NCBI GenBank assembly: GCA_037501455.1
Contig: CM074859.1
Location: forward strand, 93,020,894 to 93,084,893
DNA length: 64,000 nt
Direction: 5' to 3'
Source of the DNA: Lantana camara
Lineage: Eukaryota > Streptophyta > Magnoliopsida > Lamiales > Verbenaceae
Positions 22,704 to 33,856 of the stretch are shown one piece after another. The position numbers and the translations under genes are program-made. The notes below the pieces were generated by a model. That model saw nothing but the letters and a program-made list of their open reading frames with translations. It had not been told where the DNA came from and ran no database searches. Every line of letters begins with the position of its first letter. The first letter of the stretch is position 1.

Positions 22704-24313
22704 TGGTTGAGCAGTATGACTCCTGTGGGATTGGACTATAAGAACAACAAAATATCAGTATTGAAGAATGGTACCAGAATTTGTCTACAAGCTCTTAAGA
22801 ATCATTCTGAAATTGATCTCATATCTGCTGAAGGTGTTGAGAAGATGATTAAGAGTGTAGATACTGTGGATATAGGTCAACTGTATTCTCTTACAGCTGA
22901 ACCCATGGCTGAGGAGATGGAAGATTCACCTGTTAAAAGAGTTCTTGATCAGTTCAAGTTGGTGTTTGAAGAGCCAAAGACTTTGCCTCCACAGATAGAT
23001 ATTGAGCACAAACTAGATCTCAAACCTGATGCTGTTCCCAGAAGACAAATACCTTATAGGTATTCCCATGCCCAAAAAGATGAAATTGAGACACTGGTTA
23101 AAAGTATGCTTAAGGAAGGAATCATCAGACCCAGTCAAAGCTCCTTTGCATCACCTGTATTACTAGTCAAGAAGAAGGATGGTGAATGGAGAATGTATGT
23201 TGATTACAGGTACTTGAACACTCTCATTGTTAAACACAATTTTCCTATAACTGTCATTGATGAGTTGTTAGATGAATTGCATGGATCTAAGTATTTCTCA
23301 AAGATAGATCTAAGGTCAGGATATTTTCAAATAAGAATGAGAGAAGGAGATGTTGCTAAGACCAGTTTTGTCACACATAATGGACATTATGAGTTCTTAG
23401 TCATGCCTTTTGGGTTGTGCAATGCACCTTCTACATTTCAATCACTGATGAATAAGATCTTCTTTCCATACCTTAGAAAGTTCATCTTGGTGTTTTTTGA
23501 TGACATACTGATATATAGCAAATCCTGGGAGGATCATCTTAAACATCTTCATACTGTATTGTCCATATTAAAGCAGCATGAATTGTATGCCAAAATGAGT
23601 AAGTGTAGCTTTGGAAAAACCAGTGTTGATTACTTGGGGCATATTATATATGATCAAGGAGTTTCTACTGATCCGGATAAGATCAAAGTTATGGTTAACT
23701 GGCCAAGACCAAGGTCTGTTAAAGAACTCAGAGGGTTTTTGGGGTTAACAGGTTATTATAGGAAGTTCATTCAGCACTATGGTATGATCAGTAAACCTCT
23801 TACTGATCTTTGGAAGAAGGATAACTTCCATTGGAATGAAAGGGCAAAATTGGCTTTTGAAGATCTCAAAAAAGTTGTAACTACAACCCCTTTGCTCATC
23901 TTACCAGACTTCAATAACCCCTTTGTTCTTGAAACAGATGCAAGCAATGGAGGGATAGGAGCTGTGCTGATGCAACATAACAGACCCATAGCATATCCCA
24001 GTAAGGCATTAGGGGCTAAGAATTTGGGGTTATCTGTTTATGAAAAGGAGTTTCTGGCATTATTACTAGCAGTGAATAAGTGGAAACACTATCTCCAAGG
24101 TCATCATTTCATTATCAAGTCTGATCAACAAAGCTTGAAACACATGCTTAACAAGAGAGTGGGGACTATTTTACAGCAAAAGTGGATATCTAAATTATTG
24201 GGTTTTGATTATGAGGTGCAATACAAGAAGAGAAAGGATAATCAAGTTGCTGATGCTCTTTCAAGAGTGGATCACAGTGCCATGGAGTGCAATCATCTCT
24301 CAATTGCCATTCT
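22704..24313 (+). pseudogene. chromovirus reverse transcriptase and RNase H
   Basis: This frame continues the protease after copia-1 (SSMTPVGLDYKNNKISVLK). It contains RT blocks (SQSSFASPVLLVKKKDGEW, SKIDLRSGYFQIRM, VMPFGLCNAPSTFQSLM) with the catalytic FFDD at 23496-23504, then the connection (GFLGLTGYYRKFIQHYG). RNase H follows (ETDASNGGIGAVLMQ near 23935 and KSDQQSLKHML near 24118), ending QVADALSRVD. No stop is present over about 530 codons. At 24314 copia-4 interrupts; the frame resumes at 31827. It would reverse-transcribe element RNA. An ORF caller starts it inside the copia-1 LTR, so residues before 22704 are foreign. Confidence 0.93.
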
Positions 24314-24920
24314 TACTGCGAGGTGGGCCCAGAACAGTAGCTGTCCGGGACCACATTTTAAAATTTTAATTATAATACAAGTATTGAAATATTTCTAAAA
24401 CATTTTAATACAAAGGCGGAAGACTAGCCGGATCTACTCAAGTATATACATGCAATTGATAATAAATTTTAAATCACTTAAGCAGATAAATATCTAACAT
24501 GCAATTAACACTTAAGAGCACATAATTTATCATGCTTAAAAAAATACAACTGAAAAATAACACCATACTGCAAACATGGCTATCTAACGACATTTTCCTA
24601 GCTCCTGAATTCACCTCCTGAGAACCCGATACCTGATCTCCTCGTGAAATCGGCCGAGCTTCCCTGCAATAACCCCAAGGACACCCTCGGAGTGTGGGCT
24701 CCGAAAGTATTTCTCTAAATACTTAGAGAAAACAAACTTTAAACTAGAACACCCTTTTCAGGGTTTATTCTTCCGAAATTAGGCGTTTTATACAAACACC
24801 TAATTAAAATTAATTCCAAAATAAATCGAAATTAACTAGGAGAAAAGGGATATGGTTTCAAAGCCAAAAGTTCAGCCAAAACCTTTCCCAAACTTGTAAA
24901 TGAAAAAATGAAGGCCAAAA

Positions 24921-24936
24921 CCCCTATTTATAGGGG
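24921..24936 (-). promoter_or_regulatory. copia-4 TATA box inside an inverted repeat (3' LTR)
   Basis: CCCCTAT-TT-ATAGGGG: the sense strand reads CCCCTATAAATAGGGG, a consensus plant TATA box placed at the exact centre of a 7-bp-arm inverted repeat. It is conserved in the other LTR at 30233-30248. Confidence 0.85.
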
Positions 24937-25259
24937 AAAAACCGAGGGTAAAATGGAAATTTCACATCCCACTTGCATGTGCAACTTGGACATGAAAACC
25001 GAGGTGACCACGTTGAAGATCTCAGCACCACGAGTCCAACGCCATCGCTGATCGCCGGAATTCGTCCGCTCACGCCACATGAAGGTGGCACATGTGAAAT
25101 ACACGCGGCTAGGGTTTGTCCACGACGTGGCCGATTCTGATTCGGCCACGTTTTCGGGTCGGTAGTCCGCGACCCTATCCGATTGACCCGACCCATTTAC
25201 CGACCCGGTTGACCGGACTATCCGGGCTGTTGACTGACCCGCTCAGCTCCAATCTGAGC

Positions 25260-25378
25260 CGTTTATTGGCGTTGACGTGGTGTGATCTCGGTCGCACACG
25301 TGGCGCGCCACGTGGCTGCCCAGTCAGTGTCACCTGGGCCCCACCCTGCTGACGTGGCATGACACGTCAGGTGCCACG
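25260..25378. promoter_or_regulatory. ACGTG-rich region in copia-4 3' LTR
   Basis: Two CACGTG cores around a GGCGCGCC centre near 25300, then TGACGTGG, ACACGTCA and CCACGTCA near 25350-25378. It lies about 330-450 bp upstream of the TATA box. Similar sequence is at 30632-30705 in the other LTR. Confidence 0.65.
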
Positions 25379-26491
25379 TCAGCAATTTAAAAAAAAAAAT
25401 TTAAAATTTTATTTTCTCCAAAATAAAATTCCGGGCATTTCCAACTCTTTGGAACTTTATTTATTTTCTTAAAATAAATCTCTTGGCTATTTTCAAACAC
25501 TTTCAAAATCATTTCTGTTTCTCCTTTTAGTATTTTCTCTTCAGGTTTTCAATTGGGGCTTGCAGTGGGACGTGCAGGACTAATTAATTTCAGTTCCAAA
25601 CGGGTTAATATATTATCATCTCATGATAATAATTAATTGCCGTTTAACAATATTTAATTCCATTAAATAAATATTGTTGCACTCTAAAATTAATTAAATT
25701 ATTCACAAATTTCTCGATCTAGAATAATTTGGCATTTCACGCCTCCGTGTAGATATCCATGAAAAATGTATTGCAACTACTATCATTTATTTTTCATCTC
25801 TAATTTGAAATTTATTGATTCGCCTTAAGTTCAAATTCTCTGTATGTGAAACACATTCATCATACAACTTCGGTGACGTATCACGCGAAGTGCTTTGGCC
25901 AAAGTCTTAATTCGAACTTTTGCAAATCTATTTCAGGGATATATTTTACCTTCCAGCAAGGCCACAGATTCCTCGATCAATATAACTCTTTAGCACATTT
26001 CATGTTGTCACCGAATCATACAAAGTATTTTGGCCACCCGTTACCGAGACCTCACTTCGAGTATATTACAGTCACTAACACTACATGCCTAAAGCCGAAA
26101 TATTATCAGGATTAAGAGTACAATGCTTCCTGAGATTTTATTCATTTTAGATAGCAATATAAAATGAATAATCTCAGTGGTCCAGTTCGATGTTTCCAAT
26201 CCTATTGAAAATCATCAACGTGTTATAATCGGAATCAACATTCCCTATGACGAAAGACTAATCATCTTATATAACCACGTTATAGTCATGATAAGAACAT
26301 ATTCTTATCTTACCGACTAGAACTTTAATGACACGTAATTTCGGTATTCCAAGTCTTTTCCTATGAAACACATTTCATATAAGAATACCATCACACGCCA
26401 TTAATTATCGATATGTGAAATACTCACAGCTCGCTGTAAATTCAGTTTAATTAATTCAATAAATTGAATTTTTAGGGCACTATTCCCAACA

Positions 26492-27449
26492 ATCTCCCAC
26501 TTGCCCTAAATTCAATTTGGCTAAACATCTAAGTCTTATTCCTTCCACGTGAGTGTCAAAACTCGTTTTGCACTCTTTTACGCCAGTACTTTAGTGAAGG
26601 AATCTATTAGACGTTTCTCTGAGCCAACAACTAGGAAATCATGAATCGAATACATCTAACTGGCTGCTTCTCAAGCTACCATGTATTTAACTTCTATGGC
26701 AGTGTAAGCAATACAAGTCTGCTTAACATTTTCCAATTAACGATTGCTCTTTTTAGAGTAAACACGTATTCTGATGTCAAACATCTAGAATACAAATCTG
26801 ATTGTAAATCCGAATCTGTGAACTCTATTGAAATGAGCTCACCACTGTGGTAGATAAGTATATAATCTCAAGTCCTTCTCAAGTACTCCAATATATGCTT
26901 TCACTACTACCTAGTGTCAGATTCTAGGGTTTGACTAATATCTGGTGACTTAGACCTATTTCATAATAGACAGCTGGCCTAGTACATAATATGACATACA
27001 TAAAGCTTCGGCTGTGGATCTCTAATCATGTCTTCTATCTCTTCAGTTGTCTTAGGACACTGATCCCGAGATAGATAAATTCCATATCTTAAAGGTAGTG
27101 AACCTTTCTTGGAATTTGTCATATTATACCTTACCAGCATCTTATCCATATATGCTTCTTGTGATAAACCAATCTCCTTATTCTTATGATCACGACGAAA
27201 GTCTGATCCTTAGAATAACATTGGTTTCACTTAGGTTTTACATGTCAAACTGATTTGACGTCCGAATCTTGACCACTGACAAAATTCTTGCATCATTCCC
27301 AATGAGCAGAATATTAATTACGTACAAAGTGAAAATGTTAAAACACTATCATGATGTCATTTTGTACACTCATGGTTCATCAGGTAATTATACAAATCCA
27401 AAGAATTTAAATTACCTTATAATTCTGATGCTCCATAATCTAGACGCTT
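26492..27449 (-). other. copia-4 internal, decayed RNase H/RT side
   Basis: It starts with the polypurine tract (sense AGGGCAAGTGGGAGAT at 26492-26507). The following 900 bp correspond in position to RNase H and RT, and scattered similarity to copia-1 remains (for example 'gtccttctcaagtactccaatat' near 26875). No frame survives. Confidence 0.55.
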
Positions 27450-27940
27450 TGCAACAGCCCGAAAACCCACCTGTCGATATTGTCCGCTTTGGTGGGCTAA
27501 GCGACACCACCCTCACAGTTTTGTTCTTCCCGGTGGAATTTAAGCCCGAAGGCGCCCACCCAGGAAAAGGCCTCAACAAGGGAAAGGTATCCATCCCCTT
27601 ATAAAGGAGGCTTTGTTCCCCTCTCCAACCGATGTGGGATAAGCACCTTAGGCTATTACAGTCCACCCCCCTAAGAGGGCCCAACGTCCTCGCTGGCACA
27701 CTGGCCCGGGCCCCGGCTCTGATACCATTTGTAACAGCCCGAAAACCCGCCTGTCGATATTGTCCGCTTTGGTGGGCTACGCGACACCACCCTCACGGTT
27801 TTGTTCTTCCCGTTGGTATTTAAACCCGAAGGTGCCCAACCAGGAAAAGGCCTCAACAAGGGAAAAATATCCACCCCCTTATAAAGGAGGCTTTGTTCCC
27901 CTCTCCAACCGATGTGGGACAAGCACCTTAGGCTATTACA
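27450..27940 (-). mobile_element. TRIM element (491 bp) inside copia-4
   Basis: Two 211-bp LTRs (27450-27660 and 27730-27940) flank only 69 bp. Sense ends are TGTAATAGCC...GGGCTGTTACA. The internal part has a primer site (27715-27727) and a purine-rich tract (27661-27675), with no coding room. LTR divergence is about 6-7% by eye. The LTR carries the 'cccacatcggttggagag' sequence that I recall as frequent in plant genomes. The flanks CGCTT and GTCCG do not match, so no target duplication is visible. It would need proteins from other elements. Confidence 0.88.
27715..27727 (-). promoter_or_regulatory. TRIM primer-binding site
   Basis: Sense TGGTATCAGAGCC, two bases inside the 5' LTR of the TRIM, complementary to initiator tRNA-Met. 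Confidence 0.85.
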
Positions 27941-28484
27941 GTCCGACTTGGGTTAATCTTAGGTACCTTGTCAGTTGTCCTGACAATCCTCCCACTACAA
28001 TGATGCTCTTGTGTACATGTCTCTACATCACATGTTGTGTTTGGTACATCACATGCATCTAATACATTTTCAGTTATCACGGGTTTATGGAAAGCAGTAT
28101 CAAATACTGTTATTTTCTTTTAACACTACTTTGCTTTCACCCTTTGTGGTTATCTATGTAATTATCTTTGAAATATTCACAAACATCTTTTGTGTTTTCT
28201 CAAATTACAAAATATACCACCTCTCGTTCTTCGAGGATAACCTTAGAACAAGTAAACCTTTGTTCTTTATTCTAACTTGTCAGGATCCATCCTTAACTCG
28301 TGGACCAGGCTACCTCAAATCCGAAGATAAGAGATGCAGGGTTTTCACCCCAGCTACAGATCCATCAGTGTTTTAGGAACTGACTTAGATAGAACTAGGT
28401 TTAGTGTATTTGTTTTTTTGAGCGCAAGACTCCAAAACGAACTTTGTAGGGTAGCATGACTTTTCATGAATCTTACCATCATTA

Positions 28485-28742
28485 TCAGAGTTCTATTTCT
28501 CCTTTCTGCAATACATCCTTGCTAAGACGTATCTTATACAGATAATTGAGATCTAATCTCATTTGAGAAATTCTATTTAACTCTGAACATAGATACTTAT
28601 CACTATTTCGATATAATCGAAGTGCCTTGATATGTTTTCTAATTTGACTCTTTGACTTTAGTCTTATATTCCTTGAACTCTTAAAAAATACAGACTTAAG
28701 TCTCATCAAATAAACATATCTATATCTAGAGTAATCATTCAA
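28485..28742 (-). pseudogene. copia-4 integrase core remnant
   Basis: The frame begins MNDYSRYRYVYLMRLKS, corresponding to the DDYSRYGYVYLM block of copia integrases. It retains degraded counterparts of the SIKALRSDRGGEYL block (HIKALRLYRNSDKYL), where the second catalytic Asp is gone. It would have inserted element DNA; it is clearly dead. Confidence 0.75.
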
Positions 28743-29224
28743 ATGAATGATGAATTACGCAAAAACTTTCTCTTGCTTGAACATTCATAGGATCACATAT
28801 CCATATGAACTGGCATAAGCAACTTCATGGCTTAAGTACCCTTTGGCTCAAAAAGGCTTCTTGGTCATTTTAACTTTCTTAATAGGATTGGCAAATTGAT
28901 ACTGTTTTCAAGTCAATAGGACTCAACAATCAGTCTTTGGATCCTATCAGATTCAATTGACTAATAGATAGGGGCCACGTAGAAGTTTTTCCTCTCAAAT
29001 AGTAAGTCAAGCTTCTTAATGTTAAACTTAAAATAGGTTTTTCATTGAGGTATAAAAGACCATCTTTTATTTTGCCAGAGCAAATAAACCATTTATTTTG
29101 CTTAGTGGTAAACTTTTGTTCAAAACAAAACAGTTAAACCACTAGTTATCAAATAACTCACAGAAATTAAATTTTTGTAATTATAGAACCCTATTGCCAA
29201 AATACGACTTTATAATCCTTACTG

Positions 29225-29407
29225 CTAATACAAGTAGACTTGTATTATCCTTGAGCAGTAGTTGCATGTTAGCCGTTTTTCAAACTTCCTGGTTAGTTTG
29301 AATCTTCGCAATGAATTGCAAATATGATTAGTTGATCTCATGTTCACACACCAGGATTCTGGTGAATTTCCAACTAAACACATTTTCAACGAGTAGGATA
29401 TCTTCAT
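29225..29407 (-). pseudogene. copia-4 protease remnant
   Basis: SWCVNMRSTNHICNSLRRF matches the copia protease active-site block (usual SWxLDSGATNHxCNSL), but the catalytic D-S/T-G is changed to NMR. It is upstream of the integrase scrap on the same strand, as expected. Sequence on to 29920 is decayed gag-protease with no frame. Confidence 0.65.
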
Positions 29408-29919
29408 ATCTTATCTAAACGGTGTTGCAAACAGACAGACTAAGTATTTTGGATAATTTCTTTTCCAATACCCGTTACCACCGAAATAGAAACACTTTTC
29501 CATTGTCAGATTTGACTTTCTATTTCTGAACCTTAGATTTGGAACTTTTCATTTTTCTTTCTTCCACTTACTGGCTTTTGAGGCTGTGGATATTAATATC
29601 TGATTAGAGAGAACTTTTCCCTTAGTCTATATCATCCTTTCTGCCACGTTGAGATCGTTCATTGGTTCAGGTTGGGTTTTTAAAAAATATTTAAAATTAA
29701 TCTCGAACGTTCAAACGACTTAGGCAGAGAGTATAGGATCGTATCCTGTTTGTTAAGATTGTTTCTTTAAGCAAAGAGGCTTTCAATCTCGTTCAGATTA
29801 GTTATCATATCATAATATGATTCTGAATCGGTGATCCTTCAAACATCTTCATAACTAACAACCTTCTTATTGGCTCGTACCTTTGTACGATTCTATCTTC
29901 AAAACATGTTCTTATCAGT

Positions 29920-31821
29920 AGACATCTCCTCGTGAGACCCGATACCCGATCTCTTCGTGAAATCGGCAGCGCTTCCGTACAATGACCCCAGGACACCCTC
30001 GGAGTGTGGGCTCCGAACGTATTTCTCTAAATACTTAGAGAAAACAAACTTTAAACTAGAACACCCTTTTCAGGGTTTATTCTCCCAAAATTAGGCGTTT
30101 TATATAAACACCTAATTAAAATTAATTCCAAAATAAATCGAAATTAACTAGGAGAAAAGGGATATGGTTTCAAAACCGAAAGTTCAGCCAAAACCTTTCC
30201 CAAACTTGTGAATGAAAAAATGAAGGCTAAGACCCCTATTTATAGGGGAAAAACCGAGGGTAAAATGGTAATTTCATATCCCACTTGCGTGTGTAACTTG
30301 GATACAAAAACCGAGGTGACCACGTTGAAGATCTCAGCACCACGAGTCCAACGCCGCCGGCCGGTAGCCGAAATTCGCCCGCACGCTCTCCCTGAACGTG
30401 GCGCGTGTGAAATACACGCGGCTAGGGTTTGTCCACGACGTGACCGATTCTGATTCGGCCACGTGTCTGGGTCAGTCCAGTACCGACCCTGTCCGCGACC
30501 CTATCCGTGTGACCCGACTTGACCCGACTCGTTTATCGACCCGGTTGACCGGACCATCCGGCCCGTTGACTAACCCGCTCAGCTCCAATCTGAGCCGTTC
30601 ATTGGCGCTGACGTGGCGTGATCTCGGTCGCACACGTGGCATGCCACGCGGCCACCCAGTCAGTGCCACCTGGGCCCCACCCTGCTGACGTGGCGTGACA
30701 CGTCAGAATTTTTTTTTTTAAAAAAAAAATTTAAAAATTTATTTTCTCCAAAATAAAATTTCGGGCATTTCCAACTATTTGGAACTTGATTTATTTTCTT
30801 AAAATAGATCACTTGGCTATTTCCAAACACTTTGAAAATCATTTCTCTTTCTCCTTTTAGTATTTTCTCTTCAAGTTTTCTATTGGGGCTTGCAGGGGAA
30901 CCTGCAGGACTAATTAATTTCAGCTCCAAACGGGTTAATATATTATCATCTCATGACAATAATTAATTTCCGTTTAACAATATTTAATTCCACTAAATAA
31001 ATATTGTTACACTCTAAAAGTAATTAAATTATTCACGAATTTCTCGATCTAGAATAATTTCACATTTCACTTCTCCGTGTAGATATCTATGAAAAATGAA
31101 TTGCAACTACTATCATTTATTTTTCATCTCTAATTTGAAATTTATTGATTCGCCTTAAGTTCAAATTCTCTGTATGTGAAACACATTCATCATACAACTT
31201 CGGTGACGTATCTCGCGAAGTGCTTTGGCCAAAGTCTTAATTCGAACTTTTGCAAATCTATTTCAGGGATATCTTTTACCTTCCAGCAAGGCCACAGATT
31301 CCTTGATCAATATAACTCTTTAGCACATTTCATGTTGTCACCGAATCATACAAAGTATTTTGGCCACCCGTTACCGAGACCTCACTTCGAGTATATTACA
31401 GTGACTAACACTACATGCCTAAAGCCGAAATATTATCAGGATTAAGAGTACAATGCTTTCTAAGATTTTATTCATTTTAGATAGCAGTATAAAATGAATA
31501 ATCTCAGTGGTCCAGTTCGATGTTTCCAATCCTACTGAAAATCATCAACGTGTTATAATCGGAATCACCATTCCCTATGACAAAAGACTAATCATCTTAT
31601 ATAACCACGTTATAGTCATGATAAGAACATATTCTTATCTTACCGACTAGAACTTTAATGACACATAATTTCAGTATTCCAAGTCTTTTCCTATGAAACA
31701 CATTTCATATAAGAATACCATCACACGCGATTAATTATCCATATGTGAAATACTCACAACTCGCTGTAAATTCAGTTTAATTAATTCAATAAATTGAATT
31801 TTTAGGGCACTATTCCCAACA
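29920..31821 (-). repeat. copia-4 5' LTR, inner end deleted
   Basis: Aligns with 24615-26491 from 'acccgatacc' onward. About 300 bp present at the inner side of the other LTR (24314-24610) are absent. It carries the same TATA inverted repeat at 30233-30248. Confidence 0.85.
30233..30248 (-). promoter_or_regulatory. copia-4 TATA box inside an inverted repeat (5' LTR)
   Basis: Identical to 24921-24936: CCCCTAT-TT-ATAGGGG. Confidence 0.85.
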
Positions 31822-31826
31822 ATTCC

Positions 31827-33270
31827 ATCTTGGGTAGCTGAGACCAGTGAATCTTATTCCAAGGATTCACTGCTATCACAGATAGTAGCTGCTAAAACTG
31901 TGGGCATGACTTCTTTTTCTGATTTTGAATTCAAGGGGGGTTTGCTTAGGAGGAAGGGAAGGATTTGCATTGGTAGTCATCAAACTCTAAGTGATAAAAT
32001 CATCCAAACACTACATGATACCTCCCTAGGGGGATACTCAGGTATCAATGGCACTTATTAGAGGGTTAAGTCCATGTTTCATTGGCCAAAAATGAAAGAA
32101 AGTGTGGAGAATTGGGTAAATGAATGTGATACCTGTCAAAGGATCAAACATGAGACTGTTAATTACCCTGGTGTGCTACAACCTCTCTCCATACCTGATC
32201 AAGCTTGGACACATATTGCAATGGATTTCATAGAAGGACTTCCAAAATCAGAAGGGAAAGATGCTATCATGGTAGTGGTGGACAGATATAGTAAATATGT
32301 TCATTTTATTGCTATATCCTACCCTTTTACAACTGAGAAAGTAGCAAGGATTTTCTTGGATCATATCTACAAATTGCATGGATTACCTCAATCCATAGTT
32401 TCTGACAGGGACAGGATTTTCACAAGCAGCTTTTGGAGGGAACTGTTCAAACTTTTGGGGACTACTCTTTCAATATCTTCAGCTTACCACCCTCAGAGTG
32501 ATGGCCAAACAGAGAGGGTTAATCAGTGTTTAGAGACCTACTTAAGGTGCATGTGCCACATGAAACCAAAAATGTGGAAGAAATAGTTGTCATTAGCAGA
32601 GTTTTGGTATAATAGCAATTATCACTCAAGTTTGCAAATGAGCCCCTTTGAGGTTTTATATGGTTACAAACCATCTAAAGTTATATTGGGACCTTATTTT
32701 AAAACTGATAATGTAACTGTAAAGGAAATGTTGCAGGAAAGGAGCAAATTTCAAATCATTATCAAAGAGAATCTTAAAAAACCACAACAGAGGTACAAAT
32801 TTTATGCGGATAAGCACAGAACTGAGAGAGAGTTTGAAGTGGGTGACATGGTATTTCTAAGGCTGCAACCATACAGGCAAACTTCTTTGGCATTGAGGAG
32901 GAATCTGAAGTTGGCTCCCAAATATTTTGGACCATACCAAGTGACAGCTAGAATTGGGAAAGTTGCTTATAAATTGGCCTTACATCAAGGAAGTATGATC
33001 CATCCCATATTTCACGTATCACTGTTGAAGAAGAAAGTGGGAAAGAAACATTCCCCTTGTATAATGCTACCTGAGGTTAGTGATGAAGGTGTGTTCAAAG
33101 TATATCCAGTTGCAATCTTACAAAGGCGTGTTGTTCCACGAGACAATAAACCAGTGGCTCAGATTCTGGTCATATGGAGCCATGCTACTCCAGAGGAAGC
33201 TACTTGGGAGGATTATAATCCAATCATCAAGAAATTCCCAGAGCTAGATCGTTGGGGTCAAGGATCCAAA
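31827..33270 (+). pseudogene. chromovirus integrase and chromodomain
   Basis: Continues the pol frame after copia-4. The zinc-binding region is altered (GGYSGINGTY, where His is usual at the Tyr after GG; later CDTCQRIKHE is intact) and has a stop near 32059. The catalytic core has Asp at 32224 (AMDFIEGLP), Asp at 32404 (SDRDRIF) and Glu at 32512 (GQTERVN), with the family's 35-residue D-E spacing. A TAG at 32584-32586 replaces a usual Trp. The second part has FWYNSNYHSSLQMSPFEVLY, then a chromodomain-like end near 33100-33255 (ILVIWSHATPEEATWEDY). Chromodomains direct insertion to marked chromatin. Dead by two nonsense codons. Confidence 0.92.
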
Positions 33271-33277
33271 AGAGGAG
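33265..33277 (+). promoter_or_regulatory. chromovirus polypurine tract
   Basis: AAAAGAGGAGAA lies immediately before the LTR start TGCAATG. Confidence 0.75.
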
Positions 33278-33851
33278 AATGCAATGTAATGGAACTCTTT
33301 AAATTTGGCTCCAACTCGGTTTTAAATGATGGCCGTTGGATGGTATTGATTATGGACCGTAAGATCTTATTTAAACGGTTAGTTCAAAACGACGCCATGA
33401 CTACTTACAAAGACAATATCCTCACCGTTGAATCTGGCACAAGAAATCCAAAGGCTGGGAATGAGTCTTGCGAAGGAGTAATCAGAGCTGACCATTGCAA
33501 AACTAATCGGACTGCTGTGAGCTATGGGAATGGTGTAGATGGAGGGGACCATCTGAAATACATGGAGAACACCGTTGTTGCTGTGGATTGAGCTGAGAGT
33601 TTGTTATTGATTCCTTGTGACCTAGTTTGTTAGGTGCGTGTGTTATTTAGGTGTTGTTGCTCACTTTTGGAGCAAGCTTTTTGGCTGTAGGCAGTCTATT
33701 TCTCTCATCTTTGTTTCTTCTCTCTTTCCCAACTTTCTTCTGAACTTTGGATTACTGTTTTATTGCTTGTTGGTTGGTTATTCAATACAAATTCATCCGT
33801 AATTTTATCAACTTAATTGTTTTTCGAATTATACTTGCTCATTCCTTTACA
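33278..33851 (+). repeat. chromovirus 3' LTR (about 574 bp)
   Basis: Begins TGCAATGTAATGG and ends CCTTTACA. It differs from the 5' LTR at about 30 sites by eye and has the complete start missing there. Confidence 0.85.
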
Positions 33852-33856
33852 GGCTT

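Larger units (their letters stand above)
24314..26491 (-). repeat. copia-4 3' LTR (about 2,178 bp)
   Basis: The sense start TGTTGGGAATAGTGCCC is at 26491. It contains a TATA box in an inverted repeat at 24921-24936 and an ACGTG-rich region at 25260-25378. Open frames (24924-25196, 25116-25352, 25846-26115) recur in the second LTR and are not genes. Confidence 0.85.
24314..31821 (-). mobile_element. copia-4, decayed Ty1/copia element (about 7.5 kb)
   Basis: Inserted between chromovirus RNase H and integrase; flanks ATTCT (24309-24313) and ATTCC (31822-31826), a 5-bp duplication with one change. The left (3') LTR is 24314-26491 and the right (5') LTR is 29920-31821. The right LTR lacks about 300 bp at its inner end together with the primer site, so gag and leader are deleted. 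The internal region keeps only integrase and protease scraps plus a TRIM insertion. The LTRs are visibly more diverged than those of copia-1. The left LTR starts TACTGCG, not TG, presumably a point mutation. Confidence 0.85.
11231..33851 (+). mobile_element. Ty3/gypsy chromovirus, split by two copia insertions
   Basis: Order on the plus strand: 5' LTR, primer site, gag, protease | copia-1 | RT-RNase H | copia-4 | integrase, chromodomain, polypurine tract, 3' LTR. Without the two inserts and one target-duplication copy each, the element is about 5.7 kb, a usual size for short-LTR chromoviruses such as Reina. The flanks read GGCT on the left and GGCTT on the right, a plausible 4-5 bp duplication, with about 20-25 bp lost from the start of the 5' LTR. 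The LTRs differ at about 6% of positions by eye. Both insertion junctions keep the reading frame. The element is dead: it has a gag frameshift and several nonsense codons. Confidence 0.88.

Noticed and set aside
25846..26115. 89-codon ORF, nearly repeated at 31176-31445
   Set aside because: Copia-4 LTR sequence in both cases.
27445..27945. Target duplication for the TRIM
   Set aside because: CGCTT and GTCCG do not match, and shifting the ends by a few bases does not give a match.
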